From the IMG/VR virus record IMGVR_UViG_3300037264_002609, positions 1 to 37,236 of that record: 37,236 nt of DNA; one strand, 5' to 3'. This DNA comes from a virus. This document shows positions 1 to 8,264 of the stretch, one piece after another. The first letter of the stretch is position 1; each line of letters starts with the position of its first letter. A program made the position numbers and the translations under genes. The notes below the pieces were generated by a model. That model was not told the DNA's origin and did not search any database. It worked only from the letters and a program-made list of their open reading frames with translations.

Positions 1-1198
1 GCGTCGGCCCCTTGGGCCTCGCCCGGCGCTTGATCTCCTGGTGAAGCGCCGAAGCGTCGTCGTAGTGCTCCGGCTGCTTGGGATCGCTGTTCGGCGTGTT
101 CCGCGCCTTGATCTGCGCGGCCTCGTGCGCGGCACGAAGATCATCGTCACTGAGCTTGCCGTGGCGCTCCGCCGCCGCATCGAAATCGTAGCCGATGGCA
201 GCCTCGCCCATACTCTCCTCGGTACCCAGCAGTCCGCGCTCGCGAGCGATGGCGAAGAGTTCGTCCCGTGTGAGGTTGTGGACGGCGTCGCCCATCGTCT
301 CCTTGAGCTTGGCGATGATCTCCTTTGGCAGGAGATCGTGCCGCTCGTAGCTCTGTGGCTTAGTCAGCGCCATACCGCCGTCAGACATACGACCAGGCGA
401 GAGTGACGACGAGTGCGGTGCGCCACCGGACTGGTATGGACCACCCTCTTCGGCCATGAAGCGCGAAGGGTCGATGCTGACGTCGGACATCTGGTCTTGA
501 CGACGCTGCTCCAGCCCCTCCTCGCCTTGCGCCTTGCCCTCGCGGCGACTCTTGGTCTTGCTGATCTTCAGGTCGACCTTGTCGAGTCGGCTGCTGCCGG
601 GGCGCCCACCCTGCGGACGCCCGTATTCGCCAGTGTTCGCCTGCATGCTCTTGCGCATGCCCTCCTGGGCGCCCTCGGCCATGATCTGGTCGGCGACGCT
701 ATTGATGTCGCTCAACTGGAAGCCGCCCGGGGTCTTGGCGCGATCACGCTTCTGAGCGCGCTCACGCTTCGCCAAGTCCTTGGCGTCTGCCCTGACGTCG
801 GCTTCGATGACCGGATCACCCTTGTAATCCGTCCACTCCAAGCCCTGAATGTTCAGCACGTTCGAGATGAGGAACTGCTTGGCGGCAACCGCGTCGTCAC
901 CGGCCATACCGAACTGCCCGAGGTCGGGGATCTTGCCGGTCCGCATCGCGGCCTCGGCTGCTGCATAGACCGCCGCCGTCGGGATCATCCGGCTCGTGGC
1001 GAACGCGTCGATCTCCTGCATCCGCGCCTCCAGCACCTTGGCACGGGTCTCGGGCGGAGCGAACTTGTCGTAGGGAGAATTGCCACGGGAAGTGACTCCA
1101 CGGTTGGAGTCGACCTGGAGATGCTCCGAAATGAGCGCAGGCGCCTGCTTCACCGAAGCTCGGTAGAGAGCCATCAACTCGTCAAAGCCCTGCGACAT
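1..1198 (-). CDS. Hypothetical phage protein, C-terminus cut by the window edge
   Basis: The minus-strand frame opens with ATG at 1198 (MSQGFDELMALYRASVKQ...) behind a GGGAG Shine-Dalgarno and stays open to base 1, so about 399 residues are visible and the C-terminus is missing. The product is charged and rich in Ala, Arg, Lys, Asp and Glu, with no signal peptide or membrane segment. The middle (about residues 150-240) is very basic and Gln/Gly-rich and looks disordered; the rest looks helical. I recognise no family. It follows another unknown gene after an 85-bp gap. A structural or DNA-associated role is possible but not shown. The two plus-strand ORFs over this region are shadows. Confidence 0.8.
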   Translation of the reverse strand, partial: MSQGFDELMALYRASVKQAPALISEHLQVDSNRGVTSRGNSPYDKFAPPETRAKVLEARMQEIDAFATSRMIPTAAVYAAAEAAMRTGKIPDLGQFGMAGDDAVAAKQFLISNVLNIQGLEWTDYKGDPVIEADVRADAKDLAKRERAQKRDRAKTPGGFQLSDINSVADQIMAEGAQEGMRKSMQANTGEYGRPQGGRPGSSRLDKVDLKISKTKSRREGKAQGEEGLEQRRQDQMSDVSIDPSRFMAEEGGPYQSGGAPHSSSLSPGRMSDGGMALTKPQSYERHDLLPKEIIAKLKETMGDAVHNLTRDELFAIARERGLLGTEESMGEAAIGYDFDAAAERHGKLSDDDLRAAHEAAQIKARNTPNSDPKQPEHYDDASALHQEIKRRARPKGPT

Positions 1199-1230
1199 GA
1201 TTAGCTCCCAAGGGTAGAACCCAAGTGGTT

Positions 1231-1255
1231 TGTCAACAGCTAGTTTACGCTAGCT
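1231..1255 (-). promoter_or_regulatory. Possible promoter -35 box with adjacent hairpin upstream of the partial gene
   Basis: On the minus strand a perfect TTGACA (1231-1236) lies 33 bases before the ATG at 1198. Directly upstream is a 6-bp hairpin, AGCTAG/CTAGCT, with a 6-base loop (1238-1255). No good -10 hexamer is found at 16-18 bases spacing, so this is only a weak candidate. The hairpin could instead end the transcript of the gene at 1284-1658. Confidence 0.25.
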
Positions 1256-1283
1256 ACCCCAAAGATCACAATGAAGGTCGGGG

Positions 1284-1658
1284 CTAGGGCGCTCCTGGCT
1301 CGTTGTAGACTTCGTACTTGATGCGTTCCTGGTCGAAGCGTGCCATGACCTGAGCGCGCTGCGATGGTGTGTGAAACGCGTAGTGAACCACCTCGGAGAA
1401 GGGCCGCATCATGCGCGAGTTCTGCGCGTAAGTAGCCGGGTGGACTTGGCGTCGCACAACTCTGCCCTGACTGATCACTGGTCTGCGACGCCGTCCCGAA
1501 TACTGCCACTCCTCGACGTCCGGAAGCTCATCCTTGATGATCGCACCAAGTGAGAAATCAGAAAGAAACCCGGGCTGCACGATGAGCCGGTAGAGGTAGA
1601 GATCCGGGCAGAGCACGAAGTTCTGGCCCGGAGGGATATTGTCGAAGAGGTATCCCAT
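1284..1658 (-). CDS. Hypothetical protein, 124 aa
   Basis: ATG at 1658 follows a GAGGGG-type ribosome binding site 5 bases upstream, and the gene starts 18 bases after the stop of the 1177-aa gene, so it probably shares its transcript. The protein begins MGYLFDNIPPGQNFVLC, has a short hydrophobic N-terminal half (LYLYRLIVQPGFLSDFSLG) without a typical signal peptide, and a basic centre (GRRRRPVISQGRVVRRQ). The C-terminal half is soluble and helical. I do not recognise a family. Size and position would suit a small virion or accessory protein, but this is inference. Confidence 0.7.
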   Translation of the reverse strand: MGYLFDNIPPGQNFVLCPDLYLYRLIVQPGFLSDFSLGAIIKDELPDVEEWQYSGRRRRPVISQGRVVRRQVHPATYAQNSRMMRPFSEVVHYAFHTPSQRAQVMARFDQERIKYEVYNEPGAP

Positions 1659-1676
1659 ATCTACCCCTCGCCTTCT

Positions 1677-4600
1677 CTAGACGATCCCAGCCAGACGGCT
1701 GAACAGCGTCGTCTTGGACTCGTCCAGGGCGAGCCCACGACGGACGAGGAGGCCCTCGTTCTTTTGCTGACCGGACAGGAGGTGTCCAGCCTCGGATGAG
1801 AACTGGTGTAGCCCGGCGCGATGGGTGCGCATCGCGGCGTCATGCACTCTCGGGTCGTCGTGGTCGTGGTGAGAGGCACTCCACACACCCCCCACCGTGC
1901 GACGGCCTGTTGGGTGCGGCAAAAGCTGCCCGGTCTCACCGTGGACGTAAGCATGCGATACATCAGCGCCGTCCACGGCAGTGCTGAACAGATGCCCATT
2001 CGGCAGCTTCGTCGCGACTCGGTAAGCAGCCCCAGGTGTACCCGGCTTCACATTCTCACCACGATGATGTGCTCGCACAGTCGTCTCACCGTGAGTCACC
2101 TTGGGTGCGTCGATGCTCTGCGCTGCGTCTCCCTCTCCGCGAGTTCCACCAGCGAGATCAAACCACTTGCGCGTCTTCTCCTGCGGTGCCTTGGGCTCCT
2201 CAGGCTTCGACGCCTCCTCTGGCTTGACCTTGGCGCGCATTGCTGCCCTCCAGTCATTGGTCATCGCAGCCTTCTGCTCTGGCTTCTTGGGCTTCTTGGG
2301 CGCAGGCGACGGCTTGGTTGGAGAGCTAAGCGCCAGCTTCCGCGCAGACACCGGAGTCTCCTTCGGCGCCTCTGGTTCCTGCACAGGCTCGCCACGGAGC
2401 CTCTTCATCCCAGGACTGCTGTAGCCGGCCTCCCACGGAGCGGGCTTCGGCTTCGGCTGAGGCCGCTTCGGTGGCTCGGGCTTCTCGGTCCGGAGCTTCG
2501 GGATCGGGGCCGGGCGAAGCCGCCCTGGTGCTGAGCGACCAGAGGCGGCGCGCTGCACAAGCTCCTTTCCAGGACCAGCCGGTCGGACGCGTTGCAACGT
2601 ATCAAAGTCCGCTCCGCGGGGGCGCACACCACCGGCCTTACCCGGTTCGAGATTGCGCTCACGGGCATAATCCGCCTTCTTGATATCGGCCTTGGACTGC
2701 GCCTCCTTCTCCTGCGCCTCAGGAGAAGCCTTCGGTCCTGCTGGCATCGTGCTCACTGTCTTCGGCACAGCAGCGGCGCGCAGACGGGCACGTCCACGGT
2801 CTGCCGCGGTTGCTGTCTTGATAGTACCCGGGACGTGAGCGCTCCGTTCCTGCTGGCTCCTCGTGTCGAGCACACGCGTTACAAGAGTCGAGGACTTGGG
2901 CGGCTCGATGAACTTCTCTGGCTTGTGGTCCGGTGTGCCGATCTCACCACCAGCACCCGACTCGGGAACACGAACCCGAGCACGCGAGAACGGATCGCCT
3001 GGCCGATCCTTCTTGCGACGCTTCGGATCCGTCTCCGGGCTTGGTCGACCCTTCTGCTCGCCAGCGCCTCGTGCGATTGCGACCTTCGCGTAGTGAGTGC
3101 CGTGCGCCTCGACGCGTCCGATGATGTTGCGGAGCGCCTGACTGGTGTGGTTGCGCGCCTTGTCACCCGTGATGCCAAGCGCCTGTTGAACTTCTGGATT
3201 GTCCGCTGCGTGGTTCAGGTGGTGATCCAGCAGATCATCGTGGATCTTCTTCTCCTTGCCTTCCTTCTTCAGTTCATCCACGCGGTTGGTATCACCAGAG
3301 AGTTCGGCGCTCCTGAGTGCGTTGTGGTGTTCACGGTGGCGGACGTTCTCTGGGTGCTTGGGATCCGCGATGTTGGCCAATACCGGTCCGAGCGCCTTGT
3401 GGACGCCTTCGTGCGCAGTCGCGTGGAGTTCGTGGAACTTGTCCAACTTCTCCTGGTGCGCCTTCTTCTTGGCCTCTGACACGTCGGCAGGAACAGGACC
3501 AGGGTGGTCGAGCGCTCCTCGACCACTGATGAACCCGGCGTGCGCGATGGTCGGCTGACCGTGAGTTCCAAGAACCTCTGGCTTGGCATCCTTTCCATCC
3601 TTGCCCTTGCCCTTGTATCGAACGTCAGTACGAACGTCGACCGTCTTGGCGTGCGGCTTGGCTGGTTCGACCTCAGCCCGCGCTGGGTCATCGGTCTTGG
3701 CACCACCGTGATACATCCGGTGGATCTTCTCGGCGAACTCGTCGTGACGCTTCTTCTTCTCTTCCTCGGTCTCGCCCTCCTTGGCAGGAGCGCGGAGTGG
3801 GTAGAGGTCGTGCAGATCGCGCTGGATCGCTGCGCTGGGGTTTCCGGCCTTGTCCTTCTTCTTCTGCTCTTCGGCACCGACGAGCTTCGTTACGACAGGC
3901 GAGGATGGTGATCCACCGCTATTCCTGGCCGCACCAGGACCGGAGCGCTTGCGCTGAATCCGACCCTCGACCGTGGCCAGCGGCGTCTTGAGTACCTTGG
4001 CGATATCCGCGGGATCATCGCCCTTCTTGTAGAGCCTAGAGATCGCCTGATGGACGTTGATTGCAGCGTCCTTCTTCTTGAGCCCCAGTCGTGTGGCAAG
4101 GGTCTCGTGTGCTTCCTTGGAGTCCAGCGTCTCTCCACCCTTCTGGGCTTCCTTCGAGGAAGGGTGGTGAAGGAGCGGACTGGTATTGGTCGGCTTGGCC
4201 ATCTGAAGCGCGGTCCGAGTCTGACCAGGAGTGTCGACCGCCGTATCAAGGGCCGTCGTGCTCTCGCCGTCCTTGCCCTTGATCTCTGCTGCACCCTTCT
4301 CGACTGCGCCCTTGAGTTGCGCCGCCTTGCGGTCACTACCTTCGAGCGCTTTGTTGCGCATCTTGATCAGATTCGCGCCCGACTTCGCGACTTCTTCGTG
4401 GGTGACAAGCTCCCCCTTCGCTGCCTTGGCAAGCATCTGCTTGGCAAGATTGCGGAACGGGGAGAGATGCGTGCCCTTCTGACGTGCGCTGTGAATCGAC
4501 CGAACCTCGTCCTCGGTGGCGCCGGTGTCCCTGGCGATGCCACGGAAGCCGTGCTCAGAATGCGCGTCGACGGTCACGCGCTTCTTGTCCTTGGGGTTGG

Positions 4601-5210
4601 CTGCGTTGTGTGCGGCCACGGCCTGCTTGTGGGCGTCACGAGCGTCCAGCCGCTTGTGAATCTCCTTGAGATTCTCAGGATCCTCTTCGGACTGAGCGTG
4701 CCCGTGGCGCGTCGTGAGGTGAGCCATCACCTCGGCTGCGTTTTCCTCGTGATCTCCCTTGTGCTTCTTGTCCTCACGGCTGTGGCGAGCAGCATTGGCC
4801 AAGATGTGCCCGTGCTTGCTCCCGAGCGTGGTGGTGAGAAGGTGGAACATGGAGCTTGCAGACTTGAGGTCGTGACCACCAGCGCGGACCCGTGTGGCCT
4901 CATCGGGATGGATGCCCTTCTCGTCCTTCGCCCATGCAGCGACTTCCTTCTTGCGCGAGGCCCGCTCCTCTGCCGACATCTGCGAGTGGTCGGTCATGCC
5001 GTCCTTGAAGTGCTTGACGTAGAAGTCGTGTTGCTTCTGCTTCTCCTCGTCCGACTCCTCTTCGTCGTCTGCGGCGGCAGCCTCCATGATGAGTGTGGCG
5101 TTGCGAGAGCGCCACTCCTCGTAGAGTGCCCACATGTCGAACCACTCCCACATCCGCATGGCTGGTGGGGTGAGGTCGGTCTCGGAGTTGATGAGGGTGG
5201 GCGCGCTCAT
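1677..5210 (-). CDS. 1177-aa highly charged Lys/His-rich protein of unknown function
   Basis: The ATG at 5210 overlaps the stop of the ParB-like gene by 4 bp (ATGA), so translation is probably coupled. After an aromatic N-terminus (MWEWFDMWALYEEW, residues 20-33), most of the protein is low-complexity, rich in Lys, His, Ala, Asp and Glu, and probably disordered. Two stretches resemble helix-turn-helix units: about residues 222-246 (FRGIARDTGATEDEVRSIH) and about 384-424, where DDPADIAKVLKTPLATVEGR resembles sigma region 4-type HTHs. The last 150 residues look folded (YRVATKLPNGHLFSTAVDG...) and carry several His residues. It could be a DNA-binding virion or injected protein, or a scaffold working with the ParB-like partner. 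No family is recognised. Confidence 0.85.
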   Translation of the reverse strand: MSAPTLINSETDLTPPAMRMWEWFDMWALYEEWRSRNATLIMEAAAADDEEESDEEKQKQHDFYVKHFKDGMTDHSQMSAEERASRKKEVAAWAKDEKGIHPDEATRVRAGGHDLKSASSMFHLLTTTLGSKHGHILANAARHSREDKKHKGDHEENAAEVMAHLTTRHGHAQSEEDPENLKEIHKRLDARDAHKQAVAAHNAANPKDKKRVTVDAHSEHGFRGIARDTGATEDEVRSIHSARQKGTHLSPFRNLAKQMLAKAAKGELVTHEEVAKSGANLIKMRNKALEGSDRKAAQLKGAVEKGAAEIKGKDGESTTALDTAVDTPGQTRTALQMAKPTNTSPLLHHPSSKEAQKGGETLDSKEAHETLATRLGLKKKDAAINVHQAISRLYKKGDDPADIAKVLKTPLATVEGRIQRKRSGPGAARNSGGSPSSPVVTKLVGAEEQKKKDKAGNPSAAIQRDLHDLYPLRAPAKEGETEEEKKKRHDEFAEKIHRMYHGGAKTDDPARAEVEPAKPHAKTVDVRTDVRYKGKGKDGKDAKPEVLGTHGQPTIAHAGFISGRGALDHPGPVPADVSEAKKKAHQEKLDKFHELHATAHEGVHKALGPVLANIADPKHPENVRHREHHNALRSAELSGDTNRVDELKKEGKEKKIHDDLLDHHLNHAADNPEVQQALGITGDKARNHTSQALRNIIGRVEAHGTHYAKVAIARGAGEQKGRPSPETDPKRRKKDRPGDPFSRARVRVPESGAGGEIGTPDHKPEKFIEPPKSSTLVTRVLDTRSQQERSAHVPGTIKTATAADRGRARLRAAAVPKTVSTMPAGPKASPEAQEKEAQSKADIKKADYARERNLEPGKAGGVRPRGADFDTLQRVRPAGPGKELVQRAASGRSAPGRLRPAPIPKLRTEKPEPPKRPQPKPKPAPWEAGYSSPGMKRLRGEPVQEPEAPKETPVSARKLALSSPTKPSPAPKKPKKPEQKAAMTNDWRAAMRAKVKPEEASKPEEPKAPQEKTRKWFDLAGGTRGEGDAAQSIDAPKVTHGETTVRAHHRGENVKPGTPGAAYRVATKLPNGHLFSTAVDGADVSHAYVHGETGQLLPHPTGRRTVGGVWSASHHDHDDPRVHDAAMRTHRAGLHQFSSEAGHLLSGQQKNEGLLVRRGLALDESKTTLFSRLAGIV

Positions 5211-6058
5211 GCCTTCTTCTCCCAGTGGCTCTCAAGTGCCTTGCTGATGGCCTGACGAAGGAAGTCGTCAACCTTCGCCTCATTGCCCTTGCAGGCAGCA
5301 ACCATGTCGTCGATCAGATCGTGGAGATCTTCCGACTCATCCACGACGAGGTGCATCTGCCCCTTCGACCCTTGGGCGAAGAACAGATACCCGTGCTTCA
5401 CAGTGTCCGCTGAATCGAGGAGCACGTCCTGCTCGGCGATCTTCAGGGCGCGAAGAAGCTCTTCCTTGGCCAGTGCTGCTTCACGAGCCTCGTTGACGCT
5501 GTCGGAAAGGGGACGGCTCTCGTCCTCTTCCTCGCTCTCGTCCTTCTTCTCGTTGCTGCGAACGGCCAGGCTGGCGCGAAGCGCCTTGGCCAGATCACCG
5601 TCGATGAGCATCGACCGGCGGGCGGCCTCGGTCGTCATGCCATGATCGTTGACCAGTTCGGCTTCCAACTCGGCATACTTCTGTGCGTTAAGTCGTCCAC
5701 GAAGGTGATTGCGACGGACCGACCAGAGCATGAGTTCAGAGCGCTCCAGCTTGGCCAGGTCGTGTCGGATCACGCACGGAACGGTCTTCATTTCCAGCGT
5801 GCGAGCGATCTTCGTCCGGTGCTCGCCACCGAGGACGAGGTACTTGCCCTCGGCGTCCTTGATGGGGATGACCTGGAGCGGCTCGTCGAAGTGTGGGTCG
5901 CTCGGATCATCGTTGTTCTGGATCTCTGCCTGGAGATGTGCCAGCTTGTCTGGGCTCATCTCGTTGCAGTTCCAGTCAGTGTAGACCAGCCGGTCGGTCG
6001 GGATCTCGACCGCCTTCGTCCACGTCTCGAACTCTGTTGCCTGTGTCACGCCGTTCAC
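5207..6058 (-). CDS. ParB-like nuclease-domain (ParB/sulfiredoxin fold) protein
   Basis: The N-terminal 120 residues match the ParB/Srx fold: an opening IPTDRLVYTDWN strand, a helix after MSPDKLAHLQAEI, the strand pair LQVIPIKD..GKYLVLGG and the signature GGEHRTKIARTL (residues 77-88), followed by VPCVIRHD. In ParB this GxxR element binds nucleotide; phage relatives have been reported as nucleases or DNA-binding proteins. The C-terminal half is helical and acidic (KKDESEEEDES). At 283 aa it lacks the long centromere-binding region of chromosomal ParB, and no parA is nearby. The start is GTG at 6058; an in-frame GTG three codons later with AGGTG upstream is also possible. Its stop overlaps the start of the 1177-aa gene. 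Confidence 0.8.
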   Translation of the reverse strand: MNGVTQATEFETWTKAVEIPTDRLVYTDWNCNEMSPDKLAHLQAEIQNNDDPSDPHFDEPLQVIPIKDAEGKYLVLGGEHRTKIARTLEMKTVPCVIRHDLAKLERSELMLWSVRRNHLRGRLNAQKYAELEAELVNDHGMTTEAARRSMLIDGDLAKALRASLAVRSNEKKDESEEEDESRPLSDSVNEAREAALAKEELLRALKIAEQDVLLDSADTVKHGYLFFAQGSKGQMHLVVDESEDLHDLIDDMVAACKGNEAKVDDFLRQAISKALESHWEKKA

Positions 6059-6065
6059 CTAGACC

Positions 6066-6764
6066 TTACGGACTGATTGGCCAACCACCCGGGTGCCCTG
6101 TGGTCTGCCGCAGGGTGACAGGCTGGCGGAAGTAGCTGCGGAACTCGACCGGAGACCTGACGTCCACGGACACCCGACCAGAGAACATCCGGATGAACAT
6201 GACCGTCTTGAGCGTGTCTGCCGTGCCGGCTGGAAGCTGGAACGATGTGACCTGGCTGTTCGTCAGCGTGTTGACGCTTCCGATGAAGGCCAGAGGCTCT
6301 GGCGTCCACGCGGTCAGATCGCCCGACGCGATCGTGAAGGTCTTGACCTGAACGCCTGCGGGAGTCGTTCCGGCTGCTACGTAGACGAACGCCCTGGTCT
6401 CGTCGTAGGTGGCCACCAGTCCGAGCGCGGCTGTGTTGATCGCGGCTGCGATCGAGATAGCGGTCGCAGCGTTCGAGACGGCGGCGGTGAACTGAATACC
6501 AGCGGTGAGGACGGTCGGCGCGCCACCGTTGACGGTGAGCGTGATCGTGTCGCCAGCACCAGCCGCGAAGCTCACGACGAAGAGCCCGGCGCGCTCATCC
6601 AGCGTCCGGCTGGCGTCGATGCGGAACTCCGCGTCTCCGATCGCCTTCACATAGAGCGTGGGAGCAAGCTCAGCCGGGATGTGGTGACGAAACACCAGCA
6701 CCAACTCGTCATCGGTATTGACGAGTGGATACGAAGCACGCTGTGGGTGAAGGTGGTCCGTCAT
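6066..6764 (-). CDS. Putative virion structural protein, 232 aa, paralogous at its C-terminus to the next gene upstream
   Basis: MTDHLHPQRASYPLVNTDDELVLVF opens a beta-rich, Thr/Ala/Val-rich protein with no signal peptide. A central segment (about residues 75-150: GDTITLTVNGGAPTVLTAG, then alternating Ala/Ile stretches) resembles Ig-like inserts common in phage virion proteins. The C-terminus contains FIRMFSGRVSVDVRSPVEF, which matches VLRCLSGRLAVSIVSPHEV in the gene at 6768-7130, so the two share a domain by duplication. It sits 3 bp after that gene and 7 bp before the ParB-like gene. A decoration, neck or tail role is plausible but unproven. Confidence 0.75.
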   Translation of the reverse strand: MTDHLHPQRASYPLVNTDDELVLVFRHHIPAELAPTLYVKAIGDAEFRIDASRTLDERAGLFVVSFAAGAGDTITLTVNGGAPTVLTAGIQFTAAVSNAATAISIAAAINTAALGLVATYDETRAFVYVAAGTTPAGVQVKTFTIASGDLTAWTPEPLAFIGSVNTLTNSQVTSFQLPAGTADTLKTVMFIRMFSGRVSVDVRSPVEFRSYFRQPVTLRQTTGHPGGWPISP

Positions 6765-6767
6765 GCG

Positions 6768-7130
6768 CTACCTGGACCTCAGGCTACGGAACTGCATCTG
6801 GACCTCATGCGGGGAGACGATGCTCACCGCAAGCCGACCAGAGAGGCAGCGCAGCACGTAGATGTTGTGATCTGCTGTGACAGCGGCGGCGAGATCGACG
6901 GACACCCGTCGGCCACGGTCCAGCACCGCCGAGGTGGACGTGACCGGGAAGTTGGCGACATCGTGGCCCTGGCCGGTCCGAAGTTCGAACTGAGTGTTCG
7001 GCTCCAGCGCCACGACGAAGAACCTGGGCGGAGCGCCGGGTGTTCCCCTGACGCGTGAATGGACCATGACCTCTTCGCCTCGGATGAGGGAAGGGCAGGT
7101 CTCGCGCTCGACATAGAGAGCAGTGCCCAT
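6768..7130 (-). CDS. Small putative virion structural protein, 120 aa
   Basis: ATG at 7130 is 2 bp after the stop of the upstream gene, indicating one transcript. The sequence is beta-rich (FFVVALEPNTQFELRTGQG, RVSVDLAAAVTADHNIYVL) and soluble. Its C-terminal module, with the SGR..V...SP.E pattern and a terminal FRSLRSR, is shared with the 232-aa product downstream. I cannot assign a family. Compactness, beta content and company suggest a head or tail decoration protein. Confidence 0.7.
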   Translation of the reverse strand: MGTALYVERETCPSLIRGEEVMVHSRVRGTPGAPPRFFVVALEPNTQFELRTGQGHDVANFPVTSTSAVLDRGRRVSVDLAAAVTADHNIYVLRCLSGRLAVSIVSPHEVQMQFRSLRSR

Positions 7131-7132
7131 GG

Positions 7133-7501
7133 CTAGTCTCCCGCGACCACGATCTCGACGTTGGTCAGGTTAGGACCGGTGCTGAGCCAGATCGCGGTGA
7201 TTCCCGACGCGGAAGGGACAACACCCTCACCACGCCACGGAAACCCGACGTCGCCGATCTGGTTGAACTTGATCGTGACCTCCTGGTCGGTCTTGATGTA
7301 GACCCGCTTCGCGGAGGTAATCGCCCCGAACGGGATCGGGAAGTTCAGGGTGCTCGCCGCGACACACATTGGGTCGCTGGACTGGACCTGGCCAACGACC
7401 AGGGTCAAGTCCTTGATGGGCTTGTTTGGAGAGGCAGTGTTCGCCGCATCGTGAACAGCGAAGGTGCCCTGAAACTTGACTGTCTTGCTGCCTGCTGCCA
7501 T
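7133..7501 (-). CDS. Small putative virion structural protein, 122 aa
   Basis: Starting MAAGSKTVKFQGTFAVHDA, this compact beta-rich protein ends in ISLxV-type strands (IWLSTGPNLTNVEIVVAGD) like those of many small phage structural proteins. There is no membrane segment. The GGAG ribosome site (gcggagaaggcac before the ATG) supports the start at 7501. It is the first gene of a run of three small structural genes (7501 to 6066) with gaps of 2-3 bp, preceded by a 130-bp non-coding gap that may hold a promoter. No family is recognised. Confidence 0.7.
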   Translation of the reverse strand: MAAGSKTVKFQGTFAVHDAANTASPNKPIKDLTLVVGQVQSSDPMCVAASTLNFPIPFGAITSAKRVYIKTDQEVTIKFNQIGDVGFPWRGEGVVPSASGITAIWLSTGPNLTNVEIVVAGD

Positions 7502-7532
7502 GTGCCTTCTCCGCTCTGTTGGACGCTAACAC

Positions 7533-7561
7533 ATTCTACATGGAGGGAAAGAAGTTACGAA
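7533..7561 (-). promoter_or_regulatory. Candidate sigma70-like promoter for the three small structural genes
   Basis: On the minus strand TTCGTA (7556-7561, 3 of 6 matches to -35) and TAGAAT (7533-7538, 5 of 6 matches to -10) are 17 bases apart, and the -10 box ends 32 bases before the ATG at 7501. It lies in the only gap upstream of this gene run. The match is modest and could be chance. Confidence 0.3.
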
Positions 7562-7631
7562 CCTGAAGATACCCGAGACTTCATCGAGGCAAAGATGTAT
7601 GGATGGAAAGTTTGAACCACCACTCAAGGTT

Positions 7632-8063
7632 TTACCTGATTGGGGTTTCCATACCTGGAACTCTGCTGCGGTTCCGTGTGGGCCTACGAGACTGTGTTCC
7701 AGGCTGGGCACGGCCCATCGCCCGTAGTGTCGCGCCCTCACGGGAGGCTCTCGCCCTTGCCTTGCCGACGCCCCTCACATCTCGCTTCAACGCGCGGAGT
7801 GTCTGTCGCGAGGACATCGTGCTGCCGCTGCTACTGCGGCCAGGCGACGGCTTACGAACCGCGGTCAGCTTGATGCTGCTGGACCTGGTGGAAGCCTTCC
7901 TACTGGATCCCTTCAAGGCGCGGCCAAGGTCTCCGATCTTCGAGAAGATACGGTGCCACGGGTGGGTTGGGTCAGAGATGTCCGCAGCCTTGACGAATCC
8001 ATGGACGCTGTCCAGGAAGGCGCCTTCGGTGAAGACTCGATCGAACAATGAAGGGGTATTCAT
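7632..8063 (-). CDS. Small basic protein, 143 aa, hypothetical
   Basis: The N-terminal 50 residues (MNTPSLFDRVFTEGAFLDSV...) look folded. From residue 50 to the end the protein is extremely basic and rich in Ser, Arg and Lys (GSSRKASTRSSSIKLTAVRK and repeated RAR/SRR runs), with few acidic residues. Such tails usually bind nucleic acid or are disordered. A GGGAG ribosome site lies just before the ATG. It is preceded by a hairpin that may end the upstream CCA-enzyme transcript. A DNA-condensing virion protein is one possibility. Codon frame and the ribosome site support a real gene, but the low-complexity tail keeps confidence moderate. Confidence 0.6.
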   Translation of the reverse strand: MNTPSLFDRVFTEGAFLDSVHGFVKAADISDPTHPWHRIFSKIGDLGRALKGSSRKASTRSSSIKLTAVRKPSPGRSSSGSTMSSRQTLRALKRDVRGVGKARARASREGATLRAMGRAQPGTQSRRPTRNRSRVPGMETPIR

Positions 8064-8084
8064 CGCGCTCCCTAGAACGAGAAA

Positions 8085-8109
8085 GACGACGGCATCCGTA
8101 GCCGTCGTC
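8085..8109 (-). terminator. Hairpin, likely rho-independent terminator
   Basis: A perfect 9-bp stem (GACGACGGC with GCCGTCGTC) and a 7-base loop are followed on the minus strand by TTTCTCGTT. It lies between the CCA-enzyme gene and the small basic-protein gene, so it probably ends the CCA-enzyme transcript. Confidence 0.55.
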
Positions 8110-8220
8110 CCTCCCGCACCTCCCTTCGTGCAGGAACTAAGAACAAGTGCTACGCGAGCCGCATCATAGCGCGATTCCCCGCTGTTTCCTCCAGTTTACC
8201 ACGGCGATGGCAGGTCGTCC

Positions 8221-8245
8221 CGCGACGGCTGAACAAGCCGTCGTG
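8221..8245 (-). terminator. GC-rich hairpin just after the CCA-enzyme stop codon
   Basis: A 10-bp stem with one G-T pair (core CGACGGCT/AGCCGTCG, loop of 5) starts 20 bases after the stop codon of the CCA-adding enzyme gene. No T-run follows on the minus strand, so it is either a weak terminator or an mRNA 3'-end stabilising structure, backed up by the hairpin at 8085-8109. Confidence 0.4.
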
Positions 8246-8264
8246 AAGGCAGTTGGAAAGAAAA

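Noticed and set aside
413-1204. Plus-strand ORF of 263 aa
   Set aside because: Antisense to the minus-strand gene that has an ATG and a good ribosome site and runs in the common direction; the plus frame arises from high GC and codon bias.
4050-5255. Plus-strand ORF of 401 aa
   Set aside because: Lies wholly opposite the 1177-aa gene and the overlap with the ParB-like gene; Leu/Val/Arg-rich composition is typical of a reverse-complement shadow of Lys/Glu/Asp-rich coding.
8163-8168. TATGAT on the minus strand as a promoter -10 for the 143-aa gene
   Set aside because: No acceptable -35 at 16-18 bases; left unassigned.
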